Part shown: in pieces, positions 7,759 through 16,312 of the stretch
Position numbering within the stretch: the first letter of the stretch is position 1
Layout: each line of letters begins with the position of its first letter
Source: Bacteroidaceae bacterium
GTDB taxonomy: Bacteria > Bacteroidota > Bacteroidia > Bacteroidales > Bacteroidaceae
DNA length: 32,457 nt
Assembly: GCA_900765575.1 (NCBI GenBank)
Contig: CAAFRW010000044.1
Coordinates: 1-32,457, forward strand
Direction of reading: 5' to 3'
Program-made: the position numbers and the translations under genes
The notes under the pieces: model-generated
Databases searched by the model: none
Seen by the model: the letters and a program-made list of their open reading frames with translations, nothing else
Told to the model about the DNA's origin: nothing

Positions 7759-9237
7759 ATGAGAAAACAATTAATTTATTGCTTTATAGCAATGCTATCA
7801 ATCGGACTCTGGTCGTGCGACGATGACGAGAATTATGACCCGATAATTGGTATTCTGCAAATGAATGTTACTCCACATGGAAATGCCATCGGTTATACTT
7901 ACCAAATAAATCAAGGCACACTGACCATAGGCAACACAAGTGACCCTGTAGTATACGATGTCAGTACAGAAGATTTGGAATCAGCTACTATTTCCGTCAA
8001 AACCACCATTGGTGTAGGATTAGAAGTGTATTATAACGGAGTCTTAGCCGAAAACGGGCTAGTAGTCGGCGACATATCCAAACCGGGAATATTAGAAATC
8101 CGCGGATATAATCAAAGTAAAACTTACGCTGTAAATACAACACAATCAGCAACAGCCCCTGAAGATGAAACCGTTATATTAAAATCATCTGATATGCGTA
8201 ACATGGGTATAGACCCTAATACGTACAACTACCAAGTGACTTATTTTAAAGACAAATTTTATTGCTTTGCATCAGCTGTTAGCAATGATTTGGCTGATTA
8301 TAGAATCTACTCTTCAGAAAACGGAATTCAATGGGAGGAAGTAAATTATGGCCCTGATGCAGTTCAAGCAGTTGGAGGAGAAGAAGCGACCTTAGTAGAA
8401 TGGAAAGACCGTCTTTATGTATTAGGAGGTGGTCGTACAAAAGGAACAGATAAGTGGGGAAATGAAGCTGAACAAACTTGGGGATTACCTGATTGTGCGT
8501 GGTGGCGTTCTCATTCAACAGCTGACGGCACAACGTTTAAATGCGATACAGTTGGAGTAAGCGGGACATGGGTTACTTCATGGGGAGTAACAACCAATCC
8601 TATGCTTCCAACAGCATGCGCCGGAGCAAATGTCATTGCATTTAATGACAAAATGTATCTGAAAAACTCATATGCGGTTATCTTTTACGCTTGGCAATCT
8701 TCAAGTAATTATAAAACCACCTCGGATGGAACCAATTGGGAAAATATATCTGTAGCAACAGCTGGAGTAAATGTTGCGTCCAGATTAAAAGATGCATTTT
8801 TCGCTTTTAAAGGAAAAATGTGGTGTATTGGAGGCTTTACAAATTTCGTCAACAAAGATAATGCACAATCTTCTATTTACTCTTCTACAGATGGAATAAA
8901 TTGGACTTTAGAAGCAGATGAAGCCGTATTCGGCAAAATGTGGGGAATGAAAGTCGTTACGAATGGAAATGACGTAGCCTATATGATTGGAGGTGAATAT
9001 TTCAATGAAAGTGGAGAACGTACTATTTCGGATAAAATATATCGTTCTACGGACGGTATTCATTGGGAAGCCATCGAAACAGGTTCTAAGTACATTGGAC
9101 GCAGAAGTCCCCAAGTAGCTGTAAAAGATGGAAATGCCTACATTTTTGGAGGCTATACAACACCATCCTCTAATGGTTATGTATTCGACACCGACATGAT
9201 ACCGGCATTTGATACATACGTACTGGAACTTAAATAA
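7759..9237 (+). CDS. Surface-type lipoprotein with S-x-D-G-x-x-W repeats (DUF6242-like)
   Basis: The N-terminus carries a lipoprotein signal peptide with lipobox residues GLWSC, giving a lipidated Cys20. The next residues, DDDEN, match the acidic lipoprotein export signal that sends Bacteroidetes lipoproteins to the cell surface. An Ig-like or beta-sandwich domain (about 30-130) is followed by a propeller-like part with at least four motifs of the form YSSENGIQW, TSDGTNW, YSSTDGINW and YRSTDGIHW, spread from about residue 185 to the C-terminus. This arrangement resembles the DUF6242 family, as recalled. It lies 24 bp ahead of susC and is probably co-transcribed, so it may bind the ligand or form part of the transporter complex. 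No catalytic residues can be named. Confidence 0.72.
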   Translation: MRKQLIYCFIAMLSIGLWSCDDDENYDPIIGILQMNVTPHGNAIGYTYQINQGTLTIGNTSDPVVYDVSTEDLESATISVKTTIGVGLEVYYNGVLAENGLVVGDISKPGILEIRGYNQSKTYAVNTTQSATAPEDETVILKSSDMRNMGIDPNTYNYQVTYFKDKFYCFASAVSNDLADYRIYSSENGIQWEEVNYGPDAVQAVGGEEATLVEWKDRLYVLGGGRTKGTDKWGNEAEQTWGLPDCAWWRSHSTADGTTFKCDTVGVSGTWVTSWGVTTNPMLPTACAGANVIAFNDKMYLKNSYAVIFYAWQSSSNYKTTSDGTNWENISVATAGVNVASRLKDAFFAFKGKMWCIGGFTNFVNKDNAQSSIYSSTDGINWTLEADEAVFGKMWGMKVVTNGNDVAYMIGGEYFNESGERTISDKIYRSTDGIHWEAIETGSKYIGRRSPQVAVKDGNAYIFGGYTTPSSNGYVFDTDMIPAFDTYVLELK

Positions 9238-9261
9238 ATAACCCCTTTAAAACACTAAAAT

Positions 9262-12200
9262 ATGAAAAAGAATATCATTCTATTTTTCTTGTTGATGGTA
9301 GCGCTCCTTCCAGCATTGGCGCAAAAGGGGACAACAGTAAACATCACAGGACAAGTTATTGACACATATGGAGACCCGGTAATTGCTGCAATTGTTCATG
9401 TAGAAGGTACAAGTAATGCCGTATACACCGATGTTGAAGGCAAATATTCGATTGATGCTCCAGCAGACGCTTCTTTAACGTTCTCATTCGTGGGATATGA
9501 GAAACAGACCATTAAAATTGCAGAGAAACGTATCATTAACGTAACTTTAAAAGAAACTAAAGCCACCCAAATGGCCGACTTAATAGTTGTAGGTTACAGT
9601 ACCATAGAACGTAGAGATTTGACAGGCTCTGTATCTACAGTCAAACTAAAAGAAGATAAGCCGTTTCTTTCATTCGACCAGATGTTGGCCGGACAAGCTC
9701 CGGGTGTTTACGTATCAGCATCTTCCGGTGCATTGGGTTCTGCCAACTTGCTGACGATTCGCGGACTCAGCTCTATCAATGGAGATAACAATCCTTTATA
9801 TGTTATCGACGGTGTACCCATGTACGGAACAGACCGTTCGGCTAACAGTAACAGTACAAGTGGCGGTTCTATTGCAGGAACCACTATGAACGGAGGTCCA
9901 GGTGGAGGTTCTCTGAATTATAATACGGATGTGATGCAAGGGACATTCGAAAAGAATCCATTAGCAAGTATCAACCCCGATGACATTGAGTCTATTGAAA
10001 TTCTAAAAGATGCATTCTCTACCGCTATTTATGGTTCAAGAGGCTCGGCTGGTGTAATATTGATTACTACAAAGAAAGGTTCAAGAGGTAAAACTCGGGT
10101 AAATGTAAACTATACCCTTTCCTTGGATAATACAATGGGTAAATTGGATTTACTGAACGGAGACGAATACGCAGCCATTTATTCTAACTTTGACCCGACT
10201 GGCAATTACCCTGCCGGGCACAACACAAATTGGATTGATGCAGTCACTCGTACAGCAGTGAGCCAAAGCACATCGGCTTCCATTTCGGGAGGTACGGATA
10301 AAAATGATTATTTCGTAAGCCTGGCTTATGATGACAAAGAGTCATACATCATTAATAATGACTTAAAACGTTACACCGCACGCGCTAATTTCAACACGCA
10401 ACTCAATAAAGATTGGAAAATGGGATTCAACTTCTCTATTGCCAAAGTGGATAACAACTCCATAGCGGCAACCTCTGTTTATGGTTCCGCGTTGATAGCT
10501 GCGCCAAACTTACCTATCTATAATGAAGACGGAAGTTATTATTACGGTTATTCTCCCAACACGAAAGGTGATTATTCCTCATATAATCCGGTAGCACAGG
10601 CCTACATCAACGATGAATCGATACGGGATACACGGGTTATCGGTAATGTCTATCTGGAATACAAACCTTTCAATGGGTTGACTCTGCGCAGCGAAATTGG
10701 TACGGATATTGCCAACTCCATCTCCTCAGTTCGAAAAGGAGAACTCCCGAGCGAAATCGATACGCCGGATAATCAGGCGACCGAAACAACCAATCAAAAC
10801 TATAAAATTGTAGTAAACAATACGATTAATTTTAATAAAATCTTTTGGGATAAACACTTCTTTCAAGGAGTGATTGGACAGAGTTACGAATATTCGAACG
10901 AATATGCTAATTCAGTAGCCGGTTCAGATTTCTTTAGCCCTGAATTAATTGGTGTTGGCGCGGCACAAGACAAACGCGTTCTCTCCGCAGGCCGTCAGGA
11001 ATGGGCTTTATTTTCCGCTTTTGCACGATTGAACTATCAATACGACCGCAAATATATGGCAGGCGTTACTTATCGTATCGACGGCTCTTCCCGTTATAAT
11101 AAAGACAACCGTTATTTGAGCACTCCCTCATTCTCATTGGGATGGAGAATGTCAGAAGAGAAATTCATCCGTGATAATTTCTCATGGATTAACGATATGA
11201 AACTACGTGGTTCTATTGGTTGGAATAGTAAGGATGCTAATAACACCTACTATGGAGCTCAAGCTACTTATACGTTAGGTAAAACTAATTTTGGTGGACA
11301 AAATTACCTAATTATGTCGCAACCGGGTAACACGGATTTGAAATGGGAGAAAACCGTTACATACGATATAGGATTAGATTTATCGCTATTGAAAGAACGA
11401 TTGAATATAACCCTTGATTATTATTACAAGAAAACAACTGATATGTTGTTCTCCTCTAACCTTCCATGGTACACCGGATACATTTCACAAGACCAAAATA
11501 TCGGTGATATGGAAAACCAAGGCATTGAAGTGAACATTACATCCACCAACATCAGTACCCGCGATTTCCAATGGCAAAGCACTTTAAACTTCTCCCACAA
11601 TAGTAACAAATTATTAAAACTGAACTTTAACGGGAATCAATTGGCAGATATAAACAGTGGAGCCAAATATTATGAAGAAGGTAAAGCTGCCGCACAATTC
11701 TATTTATATGAATGGGCCGGCGTAGACCCGCAAACCGGTAATCCACTTTGGAGATATGCCGACGGAACGTTGTCGACTACCCCTCCAGGAGCAAACTTTG
11801 CCAACTCTACAGCCAACCGCGTGACTTGCGGAACCGGTATGCCCAAAATATACGGAGGTTTAACCAACAATTTCACTTACAAAGATTGGGAACTTGGATT
11901 CCTCTTTACTTTCTCTTATGGCGGAAAATTAATGAATGGTACACGAGCTAAATTACTGGAGTATTCAACCCCAACAACAGCCAATAATTTAAGCAAGGAA
12001 ATCATGACAATGTGGCAAGTTGAGGGACAAGTAACAGACATACCCAAGCTCAACAACGCATCCATCATTAATGGTTCTGATTATGCAGTAGGATTGACTA
12101 CCCGTTTTCTTGAAAAGAGTTCATACTTGAGACTAAAGAATATTGAAGTAGCCTACAATGTACCTAGAAAATGGCTGGACAAAACCAAGTTCCTGACCCG

Positions 12201-12366
12201 TTTGCGTATTTATGCCAATATGACAAACTTGTTTACCATTACAGGGTATTCCGGTCTTGACCCCGAAGTCAGTGCATTCGGTTCTTCGGCTACGTCCGCT
12301 GGTTACGACAATATGACAATGCCTTCGTCACGTAGTTATCAATTCGGTATCAGAGCTAGTTTTTAA
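9262..12366 (+). CDS. SusC/RagA-family TonB-dependent outer-membrane transporter
   Basis: The protein imports a bulky substrate across the outer membrane using TonB energy, in a complex with the SusD-like lipoprotein encoded next. The 1034 residues comprise a signal peptide (cleavage ALA/Q near residue 20), a carboxypeptidase-regulatory-like domain (about 26-100), a TonB-box-like DLIVVGY (106-112), a plug with the motifs LTIRGLSSINGDNNPLYVID (164-183) and SIEILKDAFSTAIYGSRGSA (about 250-270), and a C-terminal beta-barrel ending in Phe. All are hallmarks of the SusC subfamily. No sigma/anti-sigma pair or hybrid two-component regulator adjoins it and no carbohydrate enzyme sits in the operon, so the substrate cannot be predicted. 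Confidence 0.95.
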   Translation: MKKNIILFFLLMVALLPALAQKGTTVNITGQVIDTYGDPVIAAIVHVEGTSNAVYTDVEGKYSIDAPADASLTFSFVGYEKQTIKIAEKRIINVTLKETKATQMADLIVVGYSTIERRDLTGSVSTVKLKEDKPFLSFDQMLAGQAPGVYVSASSGALGSANLLTIRGLSSINGDNNPLYVIDGVPMYGTDRSANSNSTSGGSIAGTTMNGGPGGGSLNYNTDVMQGTFEKNPLASINPDDIESIEILKDAFSTAIYGSRGSAGVILITTKKGSRGKTRVNVNYTLSLDNTMGKLDLLNGDEYAAIYSNFDPTGNYPAGHNTNWIDAVTRTAVSQSTSASISGGTDKNDYFVSLAYDDKESYIINNDLKRYTARANFNTQLNKDWKMGFNFSIAKVDNNSIAATSVYGSALIAAPNLPIYNEDGSYYYGYSPNTKGDYSSYNPVAQAYINDESIRDTRVIGNVYLEYKPFNGLTLRSEIGTDIANSISSVRKGELPSEIDTPDNQATETTNQNYKIVVNNTINFNKIFWDKHFFQGVIGQSYEYSNEYANSVAGSDFFSPELIGVGAAQDKRVLSAGRQEWALFSAFARLNYQYDRKYMAGVTYRIDGSSRYNKDNRYLSTPSFSLGWRMSEEKFIRDNFSWINDMKLRGSIGWNSKDANNTYYGAQATYTLGKTNFGGQNYLIMSQPGNTDLKWEKTVTYDIGLDLSLLKERLNITLDYYYKKTTDMLFSSNLPWYTGYISQDQNIGDMENQGIEVNITSTNISTRDFQWQSTLNFSHNSNKLLKLNFNGNQLADINSGAKYYEEGKAAAQFYLYEWAGVDPQTGNPLWRYADGTLSTTPPGANFANSTANRVTCGTGMPKIYGGLTNNFTYKDWELGFLFTFSYGGKLMNGTRAKLLEYSTPTTANNLSKEIMTMWQVEGQVTDIPKLNNASIINGSDYAVGLTTRFLEKSSYLRLKNIEVAYNVPRKWLDKTKFLTRLRIYANMTNLFTITGYSGLDPEVSAFGSSATSAGYDNMTMPSSRSYQFGIRASF

Positions 12367-12385
12367 TCAATAATTGAATGAAAGT

Positions 12386-13939
12386 ATGAAAAGATTAACA
12401 ATAATAGTATCGATGGCTGCATTATTGGTTACAAGCTGTAATCTGGATTATGCGCCCGAAAATACAATGGTTGACCAGACCGTATACAAAAATGAAAAGA
12501 CAAGCGAAGCTGCCTTAATGGGAGCTTATGTATGCTTAAATGATTTCCTGTCAGGAGCCCCTAACGGAGCTAATAATTATCCGTCCATGTATTATGCGTT
12601 CCAATTTGGCGATGCCGGTACAGACAACATCAAGGCACAAAACGGAAGTAGTAACTATTTAGCTATTGAAACAAGCGAATATACTACCGACCAGCATGAC
12701 AATTTACTAAAAGGCATTTATCTACATGGATATAATGCAATTGATTATGCAAACAATGTAATTGAAGGTATTAACGAATATGGGGAATTCAGCAATGAAA
12801 AGAAGAATCAATTCATAGCCGAAGCTAAATTTATCCGTGCGTACACTTATTTTCAATTGTTGGCAATATTCGGAGACCAAGCATTACAAGGCAATGATAA
12901 CGGACTTGGATTAGTTTTACGTTTATCTCCATATGAAGGATATAATCCTAACGATGTGGAGACACGGGCTACCAATGCACAGATTTGGACACAAATTATA
13001 TCCGATTTGAAAGATAACATCAGCTATTTGTCTGAAAGTGTTCCCGATGTAGCATCTCGTGTAAGAGCAAACCAAACCGTATCAAAAGCTCTGTTGAGTC
13101 GGATATACTTATATAAAGGGACCTCAAGTAATAACACCGATGAATTGACCCTTGCGGCGCAATATGCCAACGAAGTGTTAAGTACTTCGGGATATATATT
13201 CACAGATAATGCAAATGCCTACGAAACGTTGTTTCCACTCAATTTGGCTGAATCTGAAGAGGATGCCTCTACGGAACCGACTACACGCAGCACCGAAATT
13301 ATATTCTTTGAAGCGAGCCGTTTGGACAAAGATTGGTTTCCTAGCGGAATCTATGATTATTACAACAAAAGAGCGTTTTATGTACCGGAAAGCATGAAAA
13401 CGTACTACGAAAAGAATGATGTAAGAGGTTATTCTCCCGACAATAATCTTCTCCTATTCCAAGGAAGTAGCGTCAACTACGCCGATAACATTACGAGCAA
13501 AAAATACAGTAATAACGAAGTAGCCGGTACTTCCAACAATACCAGAGGTAATAATGACGTCATCTACATCCGCTTAGCAGAAATGAAGCTGACACGTGCT
13601 GAAGCATTGGCACGCACGGGTAACTCCATATCGACAGAAGCTGTTCAATTACTGAACGATGTGCATCAACGCGCATTTGCAGAGGATAATCGCCCGGCTT
13701 TATACAAAACAAGTGATTTCGCCAGTGTAGAAGATTTCATTAAAACGGTATTAAAAGAACGCAATCGTGAATTAGCCTACGAGAATCATCAACGTTGGGA
13801 TTTGGTACGTACCAACAATCTATTGGGTGACAAAACATTAGGAGCTGTTGCCAAAAACAGGTGGAATGCTCCAATTCCGGCTCATGAAGTACGTATCTCA
13901 GGTGGTTTAATTCAACAAAACACAGGATATGCTGAATAA
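12386..13939 (+). CDS. SusD/RagB-family nutrient-binding lipoprotein
   Basis: SusD proteins form the extracellular lid of the SusC transporter and capture the substrate. I take the ATG at 12386 as the start (517 residues), because it gives a normal lipoprotein signal peptide with lipobox LVTSC and lipidated Cys18. An in-frame TTG at 12374 would add only four residues. TPR-like helical segments are visible, including KKNQFIAEAKFIRAYTYFQL and the C-terminal ERNRELAYENHQRWDLVRTN, the usual SusD signature. The gene follows susC by 19 bp and is closed by a strong terminator. With the upstream lipoprotein it makes a three-gene unit. Confidence 0.94.
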   Translation: MKRLTIIVSMAALLVTSCNLDYAPENTMVDQTVYKNEKTSEAALMGAYVCLNDFLSGAPNGANNYPSMYYAFQFGDAGTDNIKAQNGSSNYLAIETSEYTTDQHDNLLKGIYLHGYNAIDYANNVIEGINEYGEFSNEKKNQFIAEAKFIRAYTYFQLLAIFGDQALQGNDNGLGLVLRLSPYEGYNPNDVETRATNAQIWTQIISDLKDNISYLSESVPDVASRVRANQTVSKALLSRIYLYKGTSSNNTDELTLAAQYANEVLSTSGYIFTDNANAYETLFPLNLAESEEDASTEPTTRSTEIIFFEASRLDKDWFPSGIYDYYNKRAFYVPESMKTYYEKNDVRGYSPDNNLLLFQGSSVNYADNITSKKYSNNEVAGTSNNTRGNNDVIYIRLAEMKLTRAEALARTGNSISTEAVQLLNDVHQRAFAEDNRPALYKTSDFASVEDFIKTVLKERNRELAYENHQRWDLVRTNNLLGDKTLGAVAKNRWNAPIPAHEVRISGGLIQQNTGYAE

Positions 13940-13968
13940 TTAGTTTCTTCTTATTCATTATAAATTAG

Positions 13969-14010
13969 AAGTTCCCGTTTAATTCCTTGAGAAGTTAAAC
14001 GGGAACTTTT
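13969..14010 (+). terminator. Intrinsic terminator of the SusCD operon
   Basis: A perfect 14-bp stem (13969-13982 with 13995-14008), a 12-nt loop and a T-tract follow the susD stop codon by 29 bp. Confidence 0.85.
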
Positions 14011-14044
14011 TATTACTAGCCATCTAAAATTACAAAGAAAAAGA

Positions 14045-14075
14045 TTGCAATAATTAACTAGTATGCTTATCTTTG
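14045..14075 (+). promoter_or_regulatory. Promoter of the sanA-like gene
   Basis: TTG at 14045-14047, a 20-nt spacer and TATCTTTG at 14068-14075 fit the Bacteroidetes promoter. The start codon is 108 nt farther on, so the mRNA has a rather long leader with no clear structure. Confidence 0.6.
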
Positions 14076-14183
14076 AAAATAATAGTCCTGAAAGAGGAAT
14101 AAGACACGCTAAGTTTATGCAAGTGAATTTTATGAAACCTGAATAAAAAGTAGATTTCATTATTAAAGAAATAATATGCAAAT

Positions 14184-14861
14184 ATGATGTCTCAAACAAA
14201 AAAATCATCTAAGAGATTTTTCTTAAGAAAGAACATTCTCATCTCATGTATTCTTTTATTGCTGTGCGTTATCGGCATCCTCTTTTATTGTGATAAAACA
14301 GTTGCAGATGCTGCCCTAAATAAAACGCATGATAAATTGGTTGAAATTCCATATTGCCAAACCGCTCTTCTTTTAGGAACCTCTCCCAAACTTAAGAATG
14401 GAAAAGACAATCTATACTTCACTTATCGCATAAAAGCTGCTGCGGAACTATACCAAGCAGGCAAAATAAAATATATTATTATCAGCGGGGATAACAGCAA
14501 GCAAAGTTATAACGAGCCGGAAGCAATGAAACAAGCATTAATTCAACTCTCCATACCCGAAGACATCATTTATCTGGACTATGCCGGATTCAGGACTTTA
14601 GACTCTGTTGTACGGGCAAAAGAAATCTTTGGGCAAAACTCCATAACCGTAATCAGTCAGCAATTCCACAATGAAAGAGCTATCTATTTAGCCGAAAAAC
14701 AGGGTATTCATGCAATTGGATATAACGCTCAGGATGTTCCAATCTATTCCGGATTCAAAACCCAATTACGTGAATATCTGGCCAGAGTAAAGATGTTTAT
14801 TGATATCTTAGTGAATAAACAGCCTCATTTTTTAGGAGATAAGATAGAACTTGGAAGATGA
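14184..14861 (+). CDS. sanA: SanA/ElyC/YdcF-type (DUF218) inner-membrane protein
   Basis: The 225-residue protein has one N-terminal transmembrane helix (about 17-36) preceded by a lysine/arginine-rich segment, so the C-terminal DUF218 domain should face the periplasm. Domain motifs in order are LLLGTSP, YFTYRIKAAAELYQAGK, IISGDNSKQSYNEPEAM, DYAGFRTLDSVVRAKEIFG, ISQQFHNERAIYLAEKQG and a final REYLARVK. In enterobacteria SanA affects envelope permeability and vancomycin exclusion at high temperature; the enzymatic reaction is not established. Two adjacent ATG codons (14184 and 14187) are possible starts. The gene lies 28 bp ahead of the AlaX-like gene and is likely co-transcribed with it. Confidence 0.85.
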   Translation: MMSQTKKSSKRFFLRKNILISCILLLLCVIGILFYCDKTVADAALNKTHDKLVEIPYCQTALLLGTSPKLKNGKDNLYFTYRIKAAAELYQAGKIKYIIISGDNSKQSYNEPEAMKQALIQLSIPEDIIYLDYAGFRTLDSVVRAKEIFGQNSITVISQQFHNERAIYLAEKQGIHAIGYNAQDVPIYSGFKTQLREYLARVKMFIDILVNKQPHFLGDKIELGR

Positions 14862-14889
14862 CAAAAATAAAAAGCTATTGAAATAACTT

Positions 14890-15357
14890 ATGGAACAACA
14901 ACCTCAACTCAACACCCATAACAAAGAAGAGTTTCCGCCTGCTCATTCAGCGGAGCATATACTGAACCAGACAATGGTACGAATGTTCGGATGCCAGCGC
15001 TCACGGCATACCCATATTGAACGCAAGAAGAGTAAATTGGATTATCCGCTTCCCTCCTGCCCTACACCGGAGCAAATTGCAGAAATAGAACGGAAAGTTA
15101 ATGAGGTTATCGCACAGAATCTACCTGTTACAATGGAATATATGCCACAGAAAGAAGCGCACCAACTCTTCGACTTAGGTAAATTGCCGGAGGATGCCAG
15201 TGAAACATTACGAATTGTACGCATCGGAGAGTATGATGCATGCCCATGTTTGGGGACTCATGTAACAAACACCTCGGAAATAGGTACTTTCCGAATTAGC
15301 AGCACACGCTATGAAAATGGAATGTTCCGTATTGTTTTCCGGTTAAATGAGCAATAA
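14890..15357 (+). CDS. AlaX-like / ThrRS-AlaRS second additional domain protein, probable tRNA editing
   Basis: This 155-residue protein resembles the free-standing editing domain of alanyl- and threonyl-tRNA synthetases. The zinc-binding HxxxH is at His19-His23 in HSAEH, and the second half, CxxxH, is at Cys120-His124 in CPCLGTH. Such proteins hydrolyse mischarged tRNA, for example Ser-tRNA(Ala), in the cytoplasm. It is shorter than full AlaX and lacks the N-terminal beta-barrel, so substrate choice is uncertain. An unusual first 18 residues, rich in Gln, Asn and Pro, precede the motif. It is the second gene after sanA. Small hairpins follow the stop codon (15361-15378 and 15431-15446) but none has a U-tract. 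Confidence 0.7.
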   Translation: MEQQPQLNTHNKEEFPPAHSAEHILNQTMVRMFGCQRSRHTHIERKKSKLDYPLPSCPTPEQIAEIERKVNEVIAQNLPVTMEYMPQKEAHQLFDLGKLPEDASETLRIVRIGEYDACPCLGTHVTNTSEIGTFRISSTRYENGMFRIVFRLNEQ

Positions 15358-15583
15358 AGTATTGTTGTTAGAAACAATTAAGTCTGAAATCATATACAAT
15401 TATATAGAGTATGCCGGAGTCCCAAACTGCGGCAATCAAAATTGCCTATACTGACAGAGATTGCAAACACTAAGCTATACTTTTTTGCAAAAGTTTAAAA
15501 TTGCATGAATCTTTAAAAAGTCTCTTTTAAAAGGGTTTACGCAATTTAAAATAATGCAAAAAGGAATCTGACAAATAAACTTT
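15358..15583 (+). promoter_or_regulatory. Upstream region of the sigma-54 promoter, possible activator sites
   Basis: No gene is present. Two short hairpins lie at 15361-15378 and 15431-15446. From 15481 to 15562, TGCAAAA and TTTAAAATTGC/GCAATTTAAAA motifs repeat in both orientations, and a CTTTTAAAAG palindrome lies between them. Sigma-54 promoters need an enhancer-binding protein bound roughly 80-150 bp upstream, and this symmetric block is in the right place. No factor can be named. Confidence 0.4.
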
Positions 15584-15599
15584 TGGCATCAATCTTGCA
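15584..15599 (+). promoter_or_regulatory. Sigma-54 (RpoN) promoter of hsp20
   Basis: TGGCAT, five bases and TTGCA match the -24/-12 consensus TGGCACN5TTGCA in 10 of 11 fixed positions. The invariant GG (15585-15586) and GC (15597-15598) are exactly 10 bp apart. The predicted start is near 15610, right at the first strand of the structured leader. No housekeeping TAnnTTTG box is visible between here and the gene. Confidence 0.72.
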
Positions 15600-15613
15600 T
15601 TATATATAGTGAA

Positions 15614-15737
15614 CGCGCCGAGATCGGAAATGAGACGGCAACCATAAGGCGCAAGCCCGCACACTAACCGACCTTGCAAGTGAAACTACGGTTACAGCGG
15701 ATAGTTTCTCCCATGCCGAATCTCCGATCTCCGCGCT
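15614..15737 (+). ncRNA. Structured 5' leader RNA of hsp20, class unknown
   Basis: A closing helix pairs 15620-15628 with 15723-15731 (nine pairs). After one C-C mismatch it continues with 15615-15618 and 15733-15736. Inside are CGGCA/TGCCG (15636-15640 with 15714-15718), a GGC-GCAA-GCC hairpin with a GNRA loop (15648-15657) and GAAACTA/TAGTTTC (15682-15688 with 15702-15708). TAACCG at 15665-15670 can pair with CGGTTA at 15689-15694 in the loop of that last hairpin, which would make a pseudoknot. The segment is clearly richer in G and C than its AT-rich flanks. The 3' strand of the closing helix can instead pair with the hsp20 ribosome-binding site. I do not recognise it as a known riboswitch, ribozyme or ROSE-type thermometer. 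Confidence 0.6.
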
Positions 15738-15783
15738 CGACAACGAAAAAGATTGTTTAACTTAAAGATAGGAGATTTGAATT

Positions 15784-16212
15784 ATGATGCCAATTAGAAG
15801 AACGCAAAGTTGGGTTCCAAGTATTTTCAATGACTTTTTTGACAATGATTGGATGGTGAAGGCTAATGCAACAGCTCCTGCTATCAACGTAATTGAAACA
15901 GAAAAAGAATACAAAGTAGAAGTTGCTGCTCCGGGTATGACGAAGGAGGATTTCAATATCCATATTAATGAAGAGAATGATTTGGTTATCTCTATGGAGA
16001 AAAAAGCAGAAAATACAGAAGAGAAGAAAGAGGGACGTTATCTGCGCCGTGAGTTCTCTTATACCAAATTCCAGCAAACTTTAATTCTGCCGGATGATGT
16101 GGATAAGAACAAAATTGACGCAAAGGTAAATGACGGAGTACTAAAGATTGAATTGCCTAAAGTGGCTCCGGAAGAGAAACCTAAAACTTCACGCCAAATC
16201 GAAGTGAAATAA
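15784..16212 (+). CDS. Small heat-shock protein Hsp20 / alpha-crystallin family
   Basis: This cytoplasmic ATP-independent chaperone (142 residues) holds unfolding proteins in soluble complexes. The N-terminal arm contains WVPSIFNDFFDNDW (10-23). The alpha-crystallin domain spans about 33-128 and includes VEVAAPGMTKEDF and the signature DGVLKIELPK near 117-126. The C-terminal tail ends with the oligomer-docking I-x-V motif IEV. A strong GGAG at 15771-15774, unusual in this phylum, sets the start at the ATG at 15784; a second ATG at 15787 is also possible. The gene is monocistronic, behind a sigma-54 promoter and a folded leader, and is followed by a terminator. Confidence 0.93.
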   Translation: MMPIRRTQSWVPSIFNDFFDNDWMVKANATAPAINVIETEKEYKVEVAAPGMTKEDFNIHINEENDLVISMEKKAENTEEKKEGRYLRREFSYTKFQQTLILPDDVDKNKIDAKVNDGVLKIELPKVAPEEKPKTSRQIEVK

Positions 16213-16265
16213 TTCTCTCTCAATATAAATACCAGAAGAGCGAGCAATACAGCTACTCTTTGAAC

Positions 16266-16303
16266 AAAAAAAGATGTCTTTATCACAAAAGGCATCTTTT
16301 TTT
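16266..16303. terminator. Terminator between convergent hsp20 and queE
   Basis: A7GATGTC pairs with GGCATCT7 (16266-16278 with 16291-16303), including one G-U pair. A-run and T-run on the two sides make it a candidate terminator in both directions. Confidence 0.8.
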
Positions 16304-16312
16304 ATCACTATC

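Noticed and set aside
12374..12385. TTG start for the SusD-like gene
   Set aside because: The ATG at 12386 gives a standard lipoprotein signal peptide; the extra four residues add nothing.
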